From positions 124,001-188,000 of the forward strand of contig JBCBKU010000002.1 in the NCBI GenBank assembly GCA_038521345.1: a DNA stretch of 64,000 nucleotides, given 5' to 3'. The notes beneath the pieces are model-generated. The model was not told the DNA's origin. It ran no database searches and saw only the letters and a list, made by a program, of their open reading frames with translations. Origin of the DNA: JBCBKU01 sp038521345 (GTDB lineage Bacteria > Pseudomonadota > Alphaproteobacteria > Rhodobacterales > Rhodobacteraceae). This document shows, piece by piece, positions 27,870 through 35,654 of the stretch; positions within the stretch are counted from its first letter, which is position 1; every line of letters begins with the position of its first letter. A program made the translations under genes and the position numbers.

Positions 27870-28262
27870 ATGAGAGCTCTTGTGCCACCTGAGATCGCGC
27901 CGCCTTTTGCGCGGTACGCTCATGGGACCGAAGTCCCATCCGGACACCGGTTAATTTTCACATCAGGCCAACTTGGGCTCGCGCCCGAAGGCTCCGTTCC
28001 TGAGGGCGCAGAGGCTCAGGCAGACATCTGCTTTGCCAACATCGACGCCATTCTGTCGGATGCAGGTGCCTCGCGCGCAGATACCGTTCGCATCAACGCC
28101 TTTGTCACGGACCGGGCGCATATGCCCGGTTATATGGCAGCCCGCGATCGCTGGCTTGCCGACGTTTCCCGTGTCCCCGCATCCACGCTCGTAATCGTCT
28201 CGGGCTTCACCCGGCCAGAATTTGTCGTTGAGATCGAAGTCATCGCGGCGGTGGCGGGGTAA
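27870..28262 (+). CDS. RidA/YjgF-family protein
   Basis: 130 residues. GHRLIFTSGQLGLAPEG near residue 25, and VRINAFVTD and VPASTLVIVSGFTRPEFVVEIEVIA toward the end, are characteristic of the trimeric RidA fold, whose members hydrolyse reactive enamine/imine intermediates. The GAGG before ATG 27870 supports the start. It is divergent from the operon of amidohydrolases and oxidases. The SRAP gene begins three bases after its stop. Confidence 0.88.
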   Translation: MRALVPPEIAPPFARYAHGTEVPSGHRLIFTSGQLGLAPEGSVPEGAEAQADICFANIDAILSDAGASRADTVRINAFVTDRAHMPGYMAARDRWLADVSRVPASTLVIVSGFTRPEFVVEIEVIAAVAG

Positions 28263-28265
28263 AGC

Positions 28266-28883
28266 ATGCCCGGCCGGTTTTTACTTGAGACGCCCTTGTC
28301 CGATGTCGCTGCCGCACTGGATCTTGGCAATCCGCTTGCGCCCGAGATACCCCGACGGAACATAGCGCCGGGACAAGAGATCGTCCTTGCCGGTCCCGAC
28401 CGGGTTCTCGCGCGGGCGCGTTGGGGCCTGATCCCGGTCGGGCGTACCAACGCCAGGGGACGCCCGGTCATGGAGACCATCGTGAATGCGCGGTCCGAAA
28501 CGGTTTTCGCAAAGTCCGCGTTCGCCGGAGTGGGTCGCGCGATCGTGCCGGCCGATGGCTGGTACGAATGGACCGGGCCGCCGCGCAAAAAAACAGCTTG
28601 GCGGATCACAAGGGAGGATGGTGCGCTTTTGGTTTTCGCGGCGATCACCGACACTTGGCAGGGCCCGGGAGGCATCGCGGTGCCGCAGGTCGCGACAGTG
28701 ACGTGCGAACCTTCAGACGACGTGCGCGACATCCATCACCGCATGGGGGTGATCCTGGCGCCAGAAAGCATCGACACCTGGTTGTCTGGGGCGGTTGGCG
28801 CGGCACATGCGCTTTGCGCGCCCACGCCGCGCGGAACGTTGCGGGTGGAAAAAGCACAGGACGTTGATTGGGACGCTGCATAG
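28266..28883 (+). CDS. SRAP/HMCES-family protein lacking the catalytic Cys2
   Basis: 205 residues. The fold signatures are present: MPGRF at the N-terminus, WGLIPVGR, NARSET with Asn74, ADGWYEW with Glu101, and DIHHRMG with His157. These correspond to the Asn, Glu and His of the active site of E. coli YedK. Family proteins normally begin MCGRF, and Cys2 forms the thiazolidine crosslink with abasic DNA. Here the second residue is Pro (ATG CCC), so no Cys2 chemistry is possible from this start. No nearby in-frame ATG gives MCGRF. Probably co-transcribed with RidA. Confidence 0.85.
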   Translation: MPGRFLLETPLSDVAAALDLGNPLAPEIPRRNIAPGQEIVLAGPDRVLARARWGLIPVGRTNARGRPVMETIVNARSETVFAKSAFAGVGRAIVPADGWYEWTGPPRKKTAWRITREDGALLVFAAITDTWQGPGGIAVPQVATVTCEPSDDVRDIHHRMGVILAPESIDTWLSGAVGAAHALCAPTPRGTLRVEKAQDVDWDAA

Positions 28884-28954
28884 GGCAGGGTCATCTTGCC
28901 ATCAGCGTTTCCGCGTGATTTGCTGCAGCGCAGCATAAGCTAGGAGACACGTGC

Positions 28955-29578
28955 TTGGGACAGGTCATCACACTGGCGCAGCAGAAGGGTGGCTCGGGCA
29001 AGACGACGCTCGCAGTCAATCTGGCGGTCGGTTTCGAGAAAGGAGGTGCGCGCGTCGCGCTGCTTGACACGGATCCGCAGGGCTCGCTCGGCCGATGGTT
29101 CATGACGCGGCGCGAGGCGGGGCATGAGGGAATGGAATTCTCGACTGCGAGCGCTTGGGGTGTCTCCTACGAGGTCGAAAAGCTGAAGAAAGAGCATGAC
29201 ATCGTGATTGTCGATACGCCCCCCAAGGTCGACGCGGATCTGCGTCCTGCGCTGCGGGAAAGCGATCTTGTCATCGTCCCCGTCGCGGCAAGCCAGGTTG
29301 ATGTCTGGGCGACCGAACAGGTGCTCGACCTTGCCGCACGAGAGGGCGCCGAGGTGATGATCGTGCTGAATCGTGCCAAGTCGGGTACAAAGGTGGCCGA
29401 AGCGGTTGCCGGATCTCTGGATGAATTCGGCGCCGCGCGCGCGAAGACGGTCATCGGTCATCGCGTTGCTTATGCCGAGACACTTGGACATGGCCGGGGT
29501 GTCCTTGAACGGGGCAAAGGGGCTTGGACAGACGAGATTGGCGGGCTTATGGGCGAGGTTCGTGCGCGCCTTGGCTAG
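28955..29578 (+). CDS. ParA/MinD-type ATPase, orphan
   Basis: 207 residues starting at TTG, with AGGAG eight bases upstream. LAQQKGGSGKTTLAVNLA is the deviant Walker A of ParA proteins; DTDPQGSLGRWF and IVDTPPKVDADL are the A' and B motifs. No ParB-like partner or origin repeat is next to it, so it is not the main chromosome partition locus. It may position a protein cluster or organelle. Confidence 0.85.
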   Translation: MGQVITLAQQKGGSGKTTLAVNLAVGFEKGGARVALLDTDPQGSLGRWFMTRREAGHEGMEFSTASAWGVSYEVEKLKKEHDIVIVDTPPKVDADLRPALRESDLVIVPVAASQVDVWATEQVLDLAAREGAEVMIVLNRAKSGTKVAEAVAGSLDEFGAARAKTVIGHRVAYAETLGHGRGVLERGKGAWTDEIGGLMGEVRARLG

Positions 29579-29612
29579 GATCCGTTTCGGAAAGGGATCC
29601 ACCCGATGACAC

Positions 29613-29640
29613 GAAAAAGCCCCGCCGAATGAGCGGGGCT
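29613..29640 (-). terminator. Rho-independent terminator of cspA
   Basis: On the minus strand: AGCCCCGC, loop TCATTCG, GCGGGGCT, then a run of T. It lies 45 bases after the cspA stop. The perfect 8-bp GC-rich stem followed by TTTTT is a canonical intrinsic terminator. Confidence 0.85.
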
Positions 29641-29685
29641 AATTGTTCGATATCTGCAATCCCGGCGATTGCCGAGATCGGTCGC

Positions 29686-29892
29686 TCAGACGATCTGGAT
29701 GTCCACGGCGCTCTCGCGGCCGTCGCGGCCGGCCTGAAGCTCGTAGGTAACCTTCTGATCGTCGGCGAGGCCTGTGAGGCCCGAGCGCTCGACGGCAGAG
29801 ATGTGGACGAAAACGTCCTTGCCGCCACCCTCAGGGGCGATAAAGCCGTAGCCTTTGGTAGTATTGAACCATTTTACGGTGCCGTTGGGCAT
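29686..29892 (-). CDS. cspA: cold-shock-domain protein
   Basis: 68 residues. NGTVKWFNTTKGYGFIAPE holds RNP1 (KGYGFI), and DVFVHISAV holds RNP2. It binds single-stranded nucleic acid and acts as an RNA chaperone. The start 29892 has AGGAGA upstream. About 155 bases lie between it and the upstream YdcH-like gene, enough for a structured 5' leader. Terminated by a strong hairpin. Confidence 0.95.
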   Translation of the reverse strand: MPNGTVKWFNTTKGYGFIAPEGGGKDVFVHISAVERSGLTGLADDQKVTYELQAGRDGRESAVDIQIV

Positions 29893-30048
29893 TCCGATTT
29901 CTCCTGTCTTTTCAATCCGCTCGCGGAAGTGCGGCGGTCCGGTCTCGGCGCTTGGATCGAGTGCGCTGCTGCCGGGTCTCGGTGACAGGGGATCGATAGA
30001 TAGCGTAGAGGCGGGATGTATGCCATTTTCAGCGGCTTTGGTCAAAGG

Positions 30049-30294
30049 TTATGTGGCCGATTGGCTGAGTTTCGCCGCTATCCGATCCTTGAGCCGCATT
30101 CTTTCTTTGCGGAGGGCTTCCTCGTGTTCGCGACTGCATGGCTCTACATTTGTCTCCGCCCTGTGCACGGCGCGGTTGACGGCGTGATACTTGTCAAAGA
30201 GGTTTCGGAACTCGGCGTCCGACACCTTTAGTTCATGGATAAGACCTTGCTTCCCCGGGAATTCTTCTGCGAGCTCGTGGGGGGTATGCGACAT
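30049..30294 (-). CDS. DUF465/YdcH-family protein
   Basis: 81 residues, highly charged and helical: HELAEEFPGKQGLIHELKVSDAEF then FDKYHAVNRAVHRAE. Short coiled-coil proteins of this family are widespread and of unknown role. The start 30294 has AGAAGGG upstream. Confidence 0.75.
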   Translation of the reverse strand: MSHTPHELAEEFPGKQGLIHELKVSDAEFRNLFDKYHAVNRAVHRAETNVEPCSREHEEALRKERMRLKDRIAAKLSQSAT

Positions 30295-30469
30295 GACCGG
30301 TTCCCTTCTGTTGGCCGTTTCAATATGGCCAACCGTTAACCGAGCGTCCTTGATTTGCGTCAATGTGAACCTTGCGTGAAATCGTCTTTGAGCCGGTTCT
30401 GGGACGCCTGAAATCAACTACACTATTAGCATTTCAGACCTCTGCGTCGCACCGCATTTCGGATCGACC

Positions 30470-30772
30470 ATGCTTATTGATTTGCTCGGCATCCTTGCCG
30501 GCCTTTTCGTCATTCTGGCGTTTTATGCACGACATCCGGCTCGCCTCCGGAAATACGCGATTGTCTCGAATCTCTTGTTCATTGCCTACGGATGGGTGGT
30601 TGGTTTGGCCCCGGTGGTTGTTCTTCACGCGGTGCTGTTGCCTCTGAACTGGGCCCGACTGATCCAGGTGGGACCACGGCGACCAACCTTTACATCAGAT
30701 AGGGCGCGCAGAGAATTATCGCGCGAACAACGGGTTCCCTTTCTGGGCATTCGCGGGCGACTGCCTGATTAG
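30470..30772 (+). CDS. small membrane protein, three predicted helices
   Basis: 100 residues. LLGILAGLFVILAFYAR, YAIVSNLLFIAYGWVVG and LAPVVVLHAVLLPLNWARL are three hydrophobic segments, followed by a basic tail. It resembles small YgjV-like or cyclic-nucleotide-protein N-terminal membrane modules, but the resemblance is by eye only. Function unknown. Confidence 0.6.
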   Translation: MLIDLLGILAGLFVILAFYARHPARLRKYAIVSNLLFIAYGWVVGLAPVVVLHAVLLPLNWARLIQVGPRRPTFTSDRARRELSREQRVPFLGIRGRLPD

Positions 30773-30810
30773 TTATTGGTTCGCGGCGCCTGATCGGGTC
30801 GGCGGGTGGG

Positions 30811-31179
30811 TCAAGCTGATGATCGGCGCAGACACAACAGAACTGAAATCATCACACAGATTCCCACCGTCAAGCCGAAGGCGAGCAGTCCCTTAACGAG
30901 GAGAATTTTCGTCAAGATGAGGCCGAGAGCGAGTGACGCTGCAGTGCGAATGAAAAAACCAAGTGTGAGCCACACCCCCAAGAACCCAAGTCCAATGAAA
31001 AATGCGGTATCCCAAGTATTCCCCAAGCCTGTCGGTTCGAGAAGAATGGTCAAGGACTCCACCGGCTTGGCGGGCATGCCGGACAAATCGATGACGGCCA
31101 AGAAGAACAGGAGCAACCCCGCCATCATGCTGAGCGCGACTTCTATGTTTTCTCGAAACTCGTTTTTTTCTTTGTTCAC
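30811..31179 (-). CDS. hypothetical membrane protein, about four helices
   Basis: 122 residues, GTG start with GAGG upstream. A charged N-terminus (NKEKNEFREN) precedes segments such as ALSMMAGLLLFFLAVIDLS, AFFIGLGFLGVWLTLGFFI and ILLVKGLLAFGLTVGICVM. Function unknown. Base composition is more A+T-rich than neighbouring genes, as is the surrounding 30.4-31.9 kb. Confidence 0.5.
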   Translation of the reverse strand: MNKEKNEFRENIEVALSMMAGLLLFFLAVIDLSGMPAKPVESLTILLEPTGLGNTWDTAFFIGLGFLGVWLTLGFFIRTAASLALGLILTKILLVKGLLAFGLTVGICVMISVLLCLRRSSA

Positions 31180-31476
31180 TGCCGTTTACCTCAACCTTTT
31201 GGAACTGAATCTACTTTCGATGGCCGCATTTGTCTTCGCTAAATATGCAAAGCAGGGACGTCGACAAATGTCGTTGATTCACGTCAAAATAGAACAACCC
31301 GGGGTCTTTACGTAACGTCAAGATGGGTCTAATGTCACAGACTTATAACGCACGCAAGGGTTGCGACGCCAGAGAAAACGGGCGCGAAATCCAATCTTGC
31401 CAGTCGGGTGTTGCAGGTACTTCGGGACGAGTGGCTGAGGGGTGCGGCAGCGTCGGAACGCGGTCCGCAGAATTCG

Positions 31477-31602
31477 TCAGGCCCGTGAACCCTGAGGGTC
31501 GTACGTCGGCTTGCGCACTTTCGTGCGCAAGCTCAGGAGACCTTTGTTGCTACCCACAGAAACGAGGACTGTGAGGGCGACCAAGAGAAATACGTCGATC
31601 AT
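31477..31602 (-). CDS. possible small membrane peptide, 41 aa
   Basis: ATG at 31602 to TGA at 31477-31479. MIDVFLLVALTVLVSVG would form one membrane helix and is followed by a basic tail (RTKVRKPTYDPQGSRA). The ribosome site is weak. A perfect hairpin lies within the coding part. Call only on composition; could be chance. Confidence 0.25.
   Translation of the reverse strand: MIDVFLLVALTVLVSVGSNKGLLSLRTKVRKPTYDPQGSRA
31509..31532. repeat. perfect inverted repeat with GAAA tetraloop on the minus strand
   Basis: GCTTGCGCAC / GTGCGCAAGC, a 10-bp stem with a 4-nt loop that reads TTTC on plus and GAAA on minus. No T-run follows on either strand. It may be part of a structured RNA. Confidence 0.45.
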
Positions 31603-31665
31603 GGCTTTCTTTTACCTATTCAACTCGTTGCGTACAGACGAGATGCTTTTCCATGATCAATACGG

Positions 31666-31694
31666 CAAAAAAAGCCCCATTCTGAGGGGAAAAA
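31666..31694 (-). terminator. possible terminator downstream of ettA
   Basis: On the minus strand CCCC-TCAGAAT-GGGG followed by C and seven T. The stem is only 4 GC pairs, so the call is tentative. It lies about 200 bases after the ettA stop. Confidence 0.35.
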
Positions 31695-31897
31695 CCGTCT
31701 TATACGTTCGATTTTTGCAACTATACGACCGAATAGTGGGCACATGACGTACGCACCTCAACCGGAGGTTTAGGGTTTGAAGAAGGGTGATTCGGTCTTT
31801 GTCAAGCGGATAGCCTGATCTCTGGTTGTTTGAATTGTCTCGGGCGCACGCAGTGCGAGGGCCGTCGCATGGTGTATCGGGCCCTCGCAGAGGTGGC

Positions 31898-33553
31898 TCA
31901 GCGCGTGAATTTCTTGTGCTTGAGGCGTTTCGGTTCGACGGCATCCGGCCCGAGCCGGCGCTTCTTGTCTTCTTCGTAATCCTCGAAATTGCCTTCGAAC
32001 CATTCCACATGCGCTTCGCCTTCAAAGGCGAGGATGTGCGTGCAGATCCGATCGAGGAAGAAACGGTCGTGGCTGATGACCACGGCGCAGCCCGCAAAAT
32101 CGACAAGGGCGTCCTCAAGCGCGCGCAGGGTTTCAACATCTAGGTCGTTGGTTGGTTCGTCGAGAAGCAAAACGTTACCACCCGATTTCAAGAGTTTGGC
32201 CATATGAACGCGGTTGCGTTCCCCGCCAGAAAGCAAACCGACCGGCTTTTGCTGGTCGCCACCTTTGAAGTTGAAGGCCGAGCAATAGGCGCGTGAATTC
32301 ATCTGTGCGTCGCCCAATTCGATCACTTCCGCGCCGCCCGAGATCTCTTCCCAGACGGTGGACTTCCCCTCAAGCGCATCGCGGGACTGATCGACATAGG
32401 CCAATGAGACCGTGTCGCCGTAGCTGACCTCGCCCGCGTCGGGGTCTTCCTGTCCCGTCAGCATCTTGAAGAGTGTCGATTTGCCCGCGCCGTTCGGCCC
32501 GATGACACCCACGATCCCCCCCGGGGGGAGCGAGAAAGAGAGGTCTTCGACAAGAAGCTTGTCCCCGTAGGCTTTTTGCAGGCCGTCGACCTCGATCACC
32601 TTCGAGCCAAGGCGTGGCCCGTTAGGAATGATGATTTGGGCGCGGGTCAGCTTTTCCCGCTCGGACTGGCTGGCGAGATCTTCGTAGGCGTTGATCCGGG
32701 CCTTCTGTTTGGCTTGTCGTGCCTTGGCCCCCTGACGGATCCACTCAAGCTCTCGTTCAAGGGTCTTTTGGCGCGACTTGTCCTCGCGCGCTTCCTGCTC
32801 TAGCCGTTTGGCCTTTTGTTCGAGCCACGCGGAGTAGTTGCCCTCGTAGGGGATGCCGCGGCCCCGGTCCAGTTCAAGGATCCAGCCGGTTATGTCGTCC
32901 AGGAAGTAGCGATCGTGGGTGACGATCAGGATCGTGCCCTTGTATTCGATCAGGTGGTTCTGGAGCCAGGCGATGGTTTCGGCGTCGAGATGGTTCGTGG
33001 GCTCGTCGAGGAGAAGCATATCCGGAGCTTCGAGAAGAAGCTTGCAGAGCGCGACACGGCGGCGTTCGCCGCCCGAGAGCGTCGAGACATCCGCGTCATC
33101 CGGAGGGCAGCGCAGCGCCTCCATCGCCACATCGATTTGTGAATCCAGATCCCAAAGATTGTTGGAATCGATCTCGTCCTGAAGCGCCGCCATCTCTTCG
33201 GCAGTCTCGTCGGAATAGTTCATGGCCAGTTCATTGAACCGGTCCAGCTTAGCTTTCTTCTCGGCCACGCCCAACATGACGTTCTCGCGGGCGGTGAGCG
33301 TCTCGTCCAGCTCGGGTTCCTGGGGAAGGTAACCGACCTTTGCGCCTTCAGCTGCCCAGGCTTCACCAGTGAAGTCCTTGTCGAGCCCGGCCATGATCCG
33401 CATCAGTGTGGACTTACCGGCGCCATTGACGCCGACGACACCGATCTTCACGCCGGGCAGGAAGTTCAGGCGGATGTTCTCGAACGTGGTCTTGCCGCCG
33501 GGATAGGTCTTCGAGACGCCGTCCATGTGGTAGACGAATTGGTAGGCTGCCAT
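31898..33553 (-). CDS. ettA: energy-dependent translational throttle protein (ABC-F)
   Basis: 551 residues with two ABC domains and no membrane part. Domain 1: GVNGAGKST, LSGGERRRVALC and LLLDEPTNHLDAETI. Domain 2: GPNGAGKST, LSGGERNRVHMAK and LLLDEPTNDLDVETL. The charged linker near 240-300 (P-site tRNA interaction motif region) fits EttA, which gates 70S initiation by energy state. AAYQFVYHMDGVSKTYPGGK is the usual start. Confidence 0.95.
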   Translation of the reverse strand: MAAYQFVYHMDGVSKTYPGGKTTFENIRLNFLPGVKIGVVGVNGAGKSTLMRIMAGLDKDFTGEAWAAEGAKVGYLPQEPELDETLTARENVMLGVAEKKAKLDRFNELAMNYSDETAEEMAALQDEIDSNNLWDLDSQIDVAMEALRCPPDDADVSTLSGGERRRVALCKLLLEAPDMLLLDEPTNHLDAETIAWLQNHLIEYKGTILIVTHDRYFLDDITGWILELDRGRGIPYEGNYSAWLEQKAKRLEQEAREDKSRQKTLERELEWIRQGAKARQAKQKARINAYEDLASQSEREKLTRAQIIIPNGPRLGSKVIEVDGLQKAYGDKLLVEDLSFSLPPGGIVGVIGPNGAGKSTLFKMLTGQEDPDAGEVSYGDTVSLAYVDQSRDALEGKSTVWEEISGGAEVIELGDAQMNSRAYCSAFNFKGGDQQKPVGLLSGGERNRVHMAKLLKSGGNVLLLDEPTNDLDVETLRALEDALVDFAGCAVVISHDRFFLDRICTHILAFEGEAHVEWFEGNFEDYEEDKKRRLGPDAVEPKRLKHKKFTR

Positions 33554-33618
33554 GGGATGCTCCGCTTGTGCTCGCGCCGGGTTTTAGGGGCGCCAAGACG
33601 GGGCGGCAAGCGGCCCGG

Positions 33619-34617
33619 TTAAATCGTATGTGCGCCAAAGTTGCGGGCCGTGTCATGGAAGACCGCGTGGAGGTGCTGGGGCTGGTTGCGAAGCGTCGCG
33701 AACTCGATCAGCAGGTTTTGACCCGTAATCCGGTAGTAGATCGATCCTGAGAGGTCCGCGCCGCCCCAGGCGAAGCGGATCGCGGCATCATCTTCACCGC
33801 GAATGCGCGCGGCCTGCTGGCGGGCGAGGGGTGCCGGCAGAACTTCGGTCGTGTAAACCTCGATCAGGCGGCGAACCATGTCGGCTTGGCCCTCCGGAAG
33901 ATTGGCCAACGGGATGCCGGCAGCTTCGCGCGCGACTTGAACCTCGGCGCCACGGACGGAAAGGATGTTGCCGGGCGAGGTCGGGAAGGCCAAAGCCTGT
34001 TCGCGCGCGTCCCCGGACAGGTCCGAGAACAAACGGCGGGCCAGAGTTTCTTCTTCCTTCAGGACTGTGAGACCGCGATGCGGGCCGGATGGCACTGTGT
34101 TCGGTTCTGATGAAAAGGCCGAGGGCGTGGTGGACACGACCTCGTCGCCCACCACGGTAAAGGTCAGTGAAAGGTGATGCCCCTCCCACCGCCAGGACCA
34201 CGGATCCGTGGCCGATGGTGCGCCGTAAATCTGGACGGAGAAGCGCCTGCTGTTCCGGTCGGGCGCGCCTTTGTTCCATTCGTCGCGCAGAATGTCCTGC
34301 TGAAGCATGATGTTGCGCGCTTTGGTGAACCCCAGCGCACTTGTCCCCGTGGCGAGAAGAGCCAGCGCCGCCTCGCTCTGGTTGGGTGTCATGCGCTCAA
34401 GCGCGAGACCCGGTGCCGCCCGGGAACCCAGCATGAAGTTCCAAGCCCTGCGTTGCCGTGCGCCGAATGCAAAAAGCGCTGCGTTCCGGCGAGGCGTGTC
34501 AAGCGTGGCGAGGAATTCACCTGCCGCGCTGCGCATCGAGGATCCGGTTGCGGCACTAACGAGGGATGGTGCGAGCGAGGCCGCGGCAGAAGCGGCAATG
34601 AAGGCGCGGCGGTCCAT
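33619..34617 (-). CDS. DUF3500-family secreted protein
   Basis: 332 residues. A Tat-like signal (DRRAFIAASAAASLAPSLVSA) predicts export. The body, with RRAWNFMLG, EWNKG, GHHLSLTFTVVGDEVVSTTPSAF and LIEFATLRNQPQHLHAVFHD, is the DUF3500 pattern; the last resembles a His-rich C-terminal site. Function unknown. The start has GGGAG. It lies 79 bases after the nitrile hydratase accessory gene and may be co-transcribed. Confidence 0.85.
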   Translation of the reverse strand: MDRRAFIAASAAASLAPSLVSAATGSSMRSAAGEFLATLDTPRRNAALFAFGARQRRAWNFMLGSRAAPGLALERMTPNQSEAALALLATGTSALGFTKARNIMLQQDILRDEWNKGAPDRNSRRFSVQIYGAPSATDPWSWRWEGHHLSLTFTVVGDEVVSTTPSAFSSEPNTVPSGPHRGLTVLKEEETLARRLFSDLSGDAREQALAFPTSPGNILSVRGAEVQVAREAAGIPLANLPEGQADMVRRLIEVYTTEVLPAPLARQQAARIRGEDDAAIRFAWGGADLSGSIYYRITGQNLLIEFATLRNQPQHLHAVFHDTARNFGAHTI

Positions 34618-34696
34618 GGAAGTCTCCCGGTTGTTCTAAGGAGAGATAGGGACTCCGCGGCCGAGTTCGGCCTCACGGTTGCGTGAGCGGCAGAGT

Positions 34697-35020
34697 TCAG
34701 CTGCCAAGCGTAACCGGGGATCCATGCGGCGTTCGTTGATAGGCTTTCGCCCACGCCTCTTTCCGCAGGGCCAATTCCATTGGATCGAGGGGGCCGACCG
34801 TTTCCAGCGCCTCGAGCACCGAGTGGTAGTAGGTCTCTTCCGTGTCTGGTTCTCCGCGAGCCTTGGACTGTGACAGGGCGGTGCCAAGTGCGCTGGCCCA
34901 GTCCGTCGAGGTCAGAATGCCCTCTGCGACAAGCGAGTGGGCAAGTGCCAGTGCCTGAGCGTGCCAGGGTTCCTTGAAGGCGGGGTGATAGGGCGCGAGG
35001 GCATCGTCAGGCTGGTCCAA
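34697..35020 (-). CDS. nitrile hydratase accessory protein
   Basis: 107 residues resembling the N-terminal part of nitrile hydratase beta: PAFKEPWHAQALALAHSLVAEG and YYHSVLEALETVG. Small proteins of this kind (activators) help insert cobalt into the alpha subunit. The start overlaps the end of nthB by 14 bases. Third gene of the NHase operon. Confidence 0.88.
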   Translation of the reverse strand: MDQPDDALAPYHPAFKEPWHAQALALAHSLVAEGILTSTDWASALGTALSQSKARGEPDTEETYYHSVLEALETVGPLDPMELALRKEAWAKAYQRTPHGSPVTLGS

Positions 35021-35654
35021 TATTGTCCTCGAACAGATCTAGGCACATGCGATCACTTTCGGGCGCGTTGGGCCCCCAGAGCTCGGTTCCTGTGAACTCA
35101 ATTGTGTAGAGATGCGTCGCGACGTCGGTGCCCGTTGCACCGGCGGTCGGATTCGCGTGCGCACCATGATGTGCCCGCACGTGCCCCATCTTGCCACGGG
35201 CATAGGCCGGAAGGCGGGAATGGCCCGAGATGGGGTAGGACATGGTCCGCACCAAGTCACCACAAGCAAAGCGCGGTGCGGCGCTGGGCTCACGACCAAA
35301 GTCTGTGTTGTTTGATCTCAGTTGGGCCAGGCACGCGTCCATGGACAGAGGTTCGGCCGGTTCGCCGACGACGTTGGGTTTGCCTGACGTAACTTCGTCC
35401 AGCGAGAACATCCCCTGGTCGATCCGGTGCGCGAGTTCGTTAAGGCACCATTTTTCGAAGTACGGGATCGTCAGATAAGTGCCGGGGTCCATGTTCTCGA
35501 TTCCGTGGCGCCACCAATCGATTGTCCCTCCGGGAATAGGTACGTTCTTGGAAAGCGCCCATTGCCGTTGTTCCCAGTCATGTGAAAAGGGCGAGGCGTG
35601 AACGTCGATCGGACCGAAACCGTCCTTGCCGCCAAGGTCGTGTGGGCCGTCCAT
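35007..35654 (-). CDS. nthB: nitrile hydratase, beta subunit
   Basis: 215 residues. MDGPHDLGGKDGFGPI at the N-terminus and HWEQRQWAL-like SHDWEQRQWAL are hallmarks. FACGDLVRTMSYPISGHSRLPAYARGK and ELWGPNAPESDRMCLDLFE close the C-terminal SH3-like part. With alpha it hydrates nitriles to amides. TGATG overlap with nthA, so the chains are made together. Confidence 0.96.
   Translation of the reverse strand: MDGPHDLGGKDGFGPIDVHASPFSHDWEQRQWALSKNVPIPGGTIDWWRHGIENMDPGTYLTIPYFEKWCLNELAHRIDQGMFSLDEVTSGKPNVVGEPAEPLSMDACLAQLRSNNTDFGREPSAAPRFACGDLVRTMSYPISGHSRLPAYARGKMGHVRAHHGAHANPTAGATGTDVATHLYTIEFTGTELWGPNAPESDRMCLDLFEDNIGPA

Larger units (their letters stand above)
31180..31897. other. gene-poor stretch between a membrane protein and ettA
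   Basis: About 718 bases with no strong gene. Plus-strand frames here lack ribosome sites and motifs. The stretch holds a perfect 10-bp hairpin at 31509-31532, a possible ettA terminator at 31666-31694 and a short minus-strand ORF at 31477-31602. I see no tRNA or known RNA family. Confidence 0.4.

Noticed and set aside
27661..27939. 92-residue minus-strand frame over the divergent promoter
   Set aside because: Overlaps the RidA gene and has no motif.
30806..31315. Plus-strand 169-residue frame opposite the membrane protein
   Set aside because: Composition is that of an antisense frame; the minus-strand reading gives sensible membrane helices.
31426..31500. tRNA-Ser-like string (GAGTGGCTGAGGGGTGCGG)
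   Set aside because: No cloverleaf: acceptor stem and T-loop are missing.
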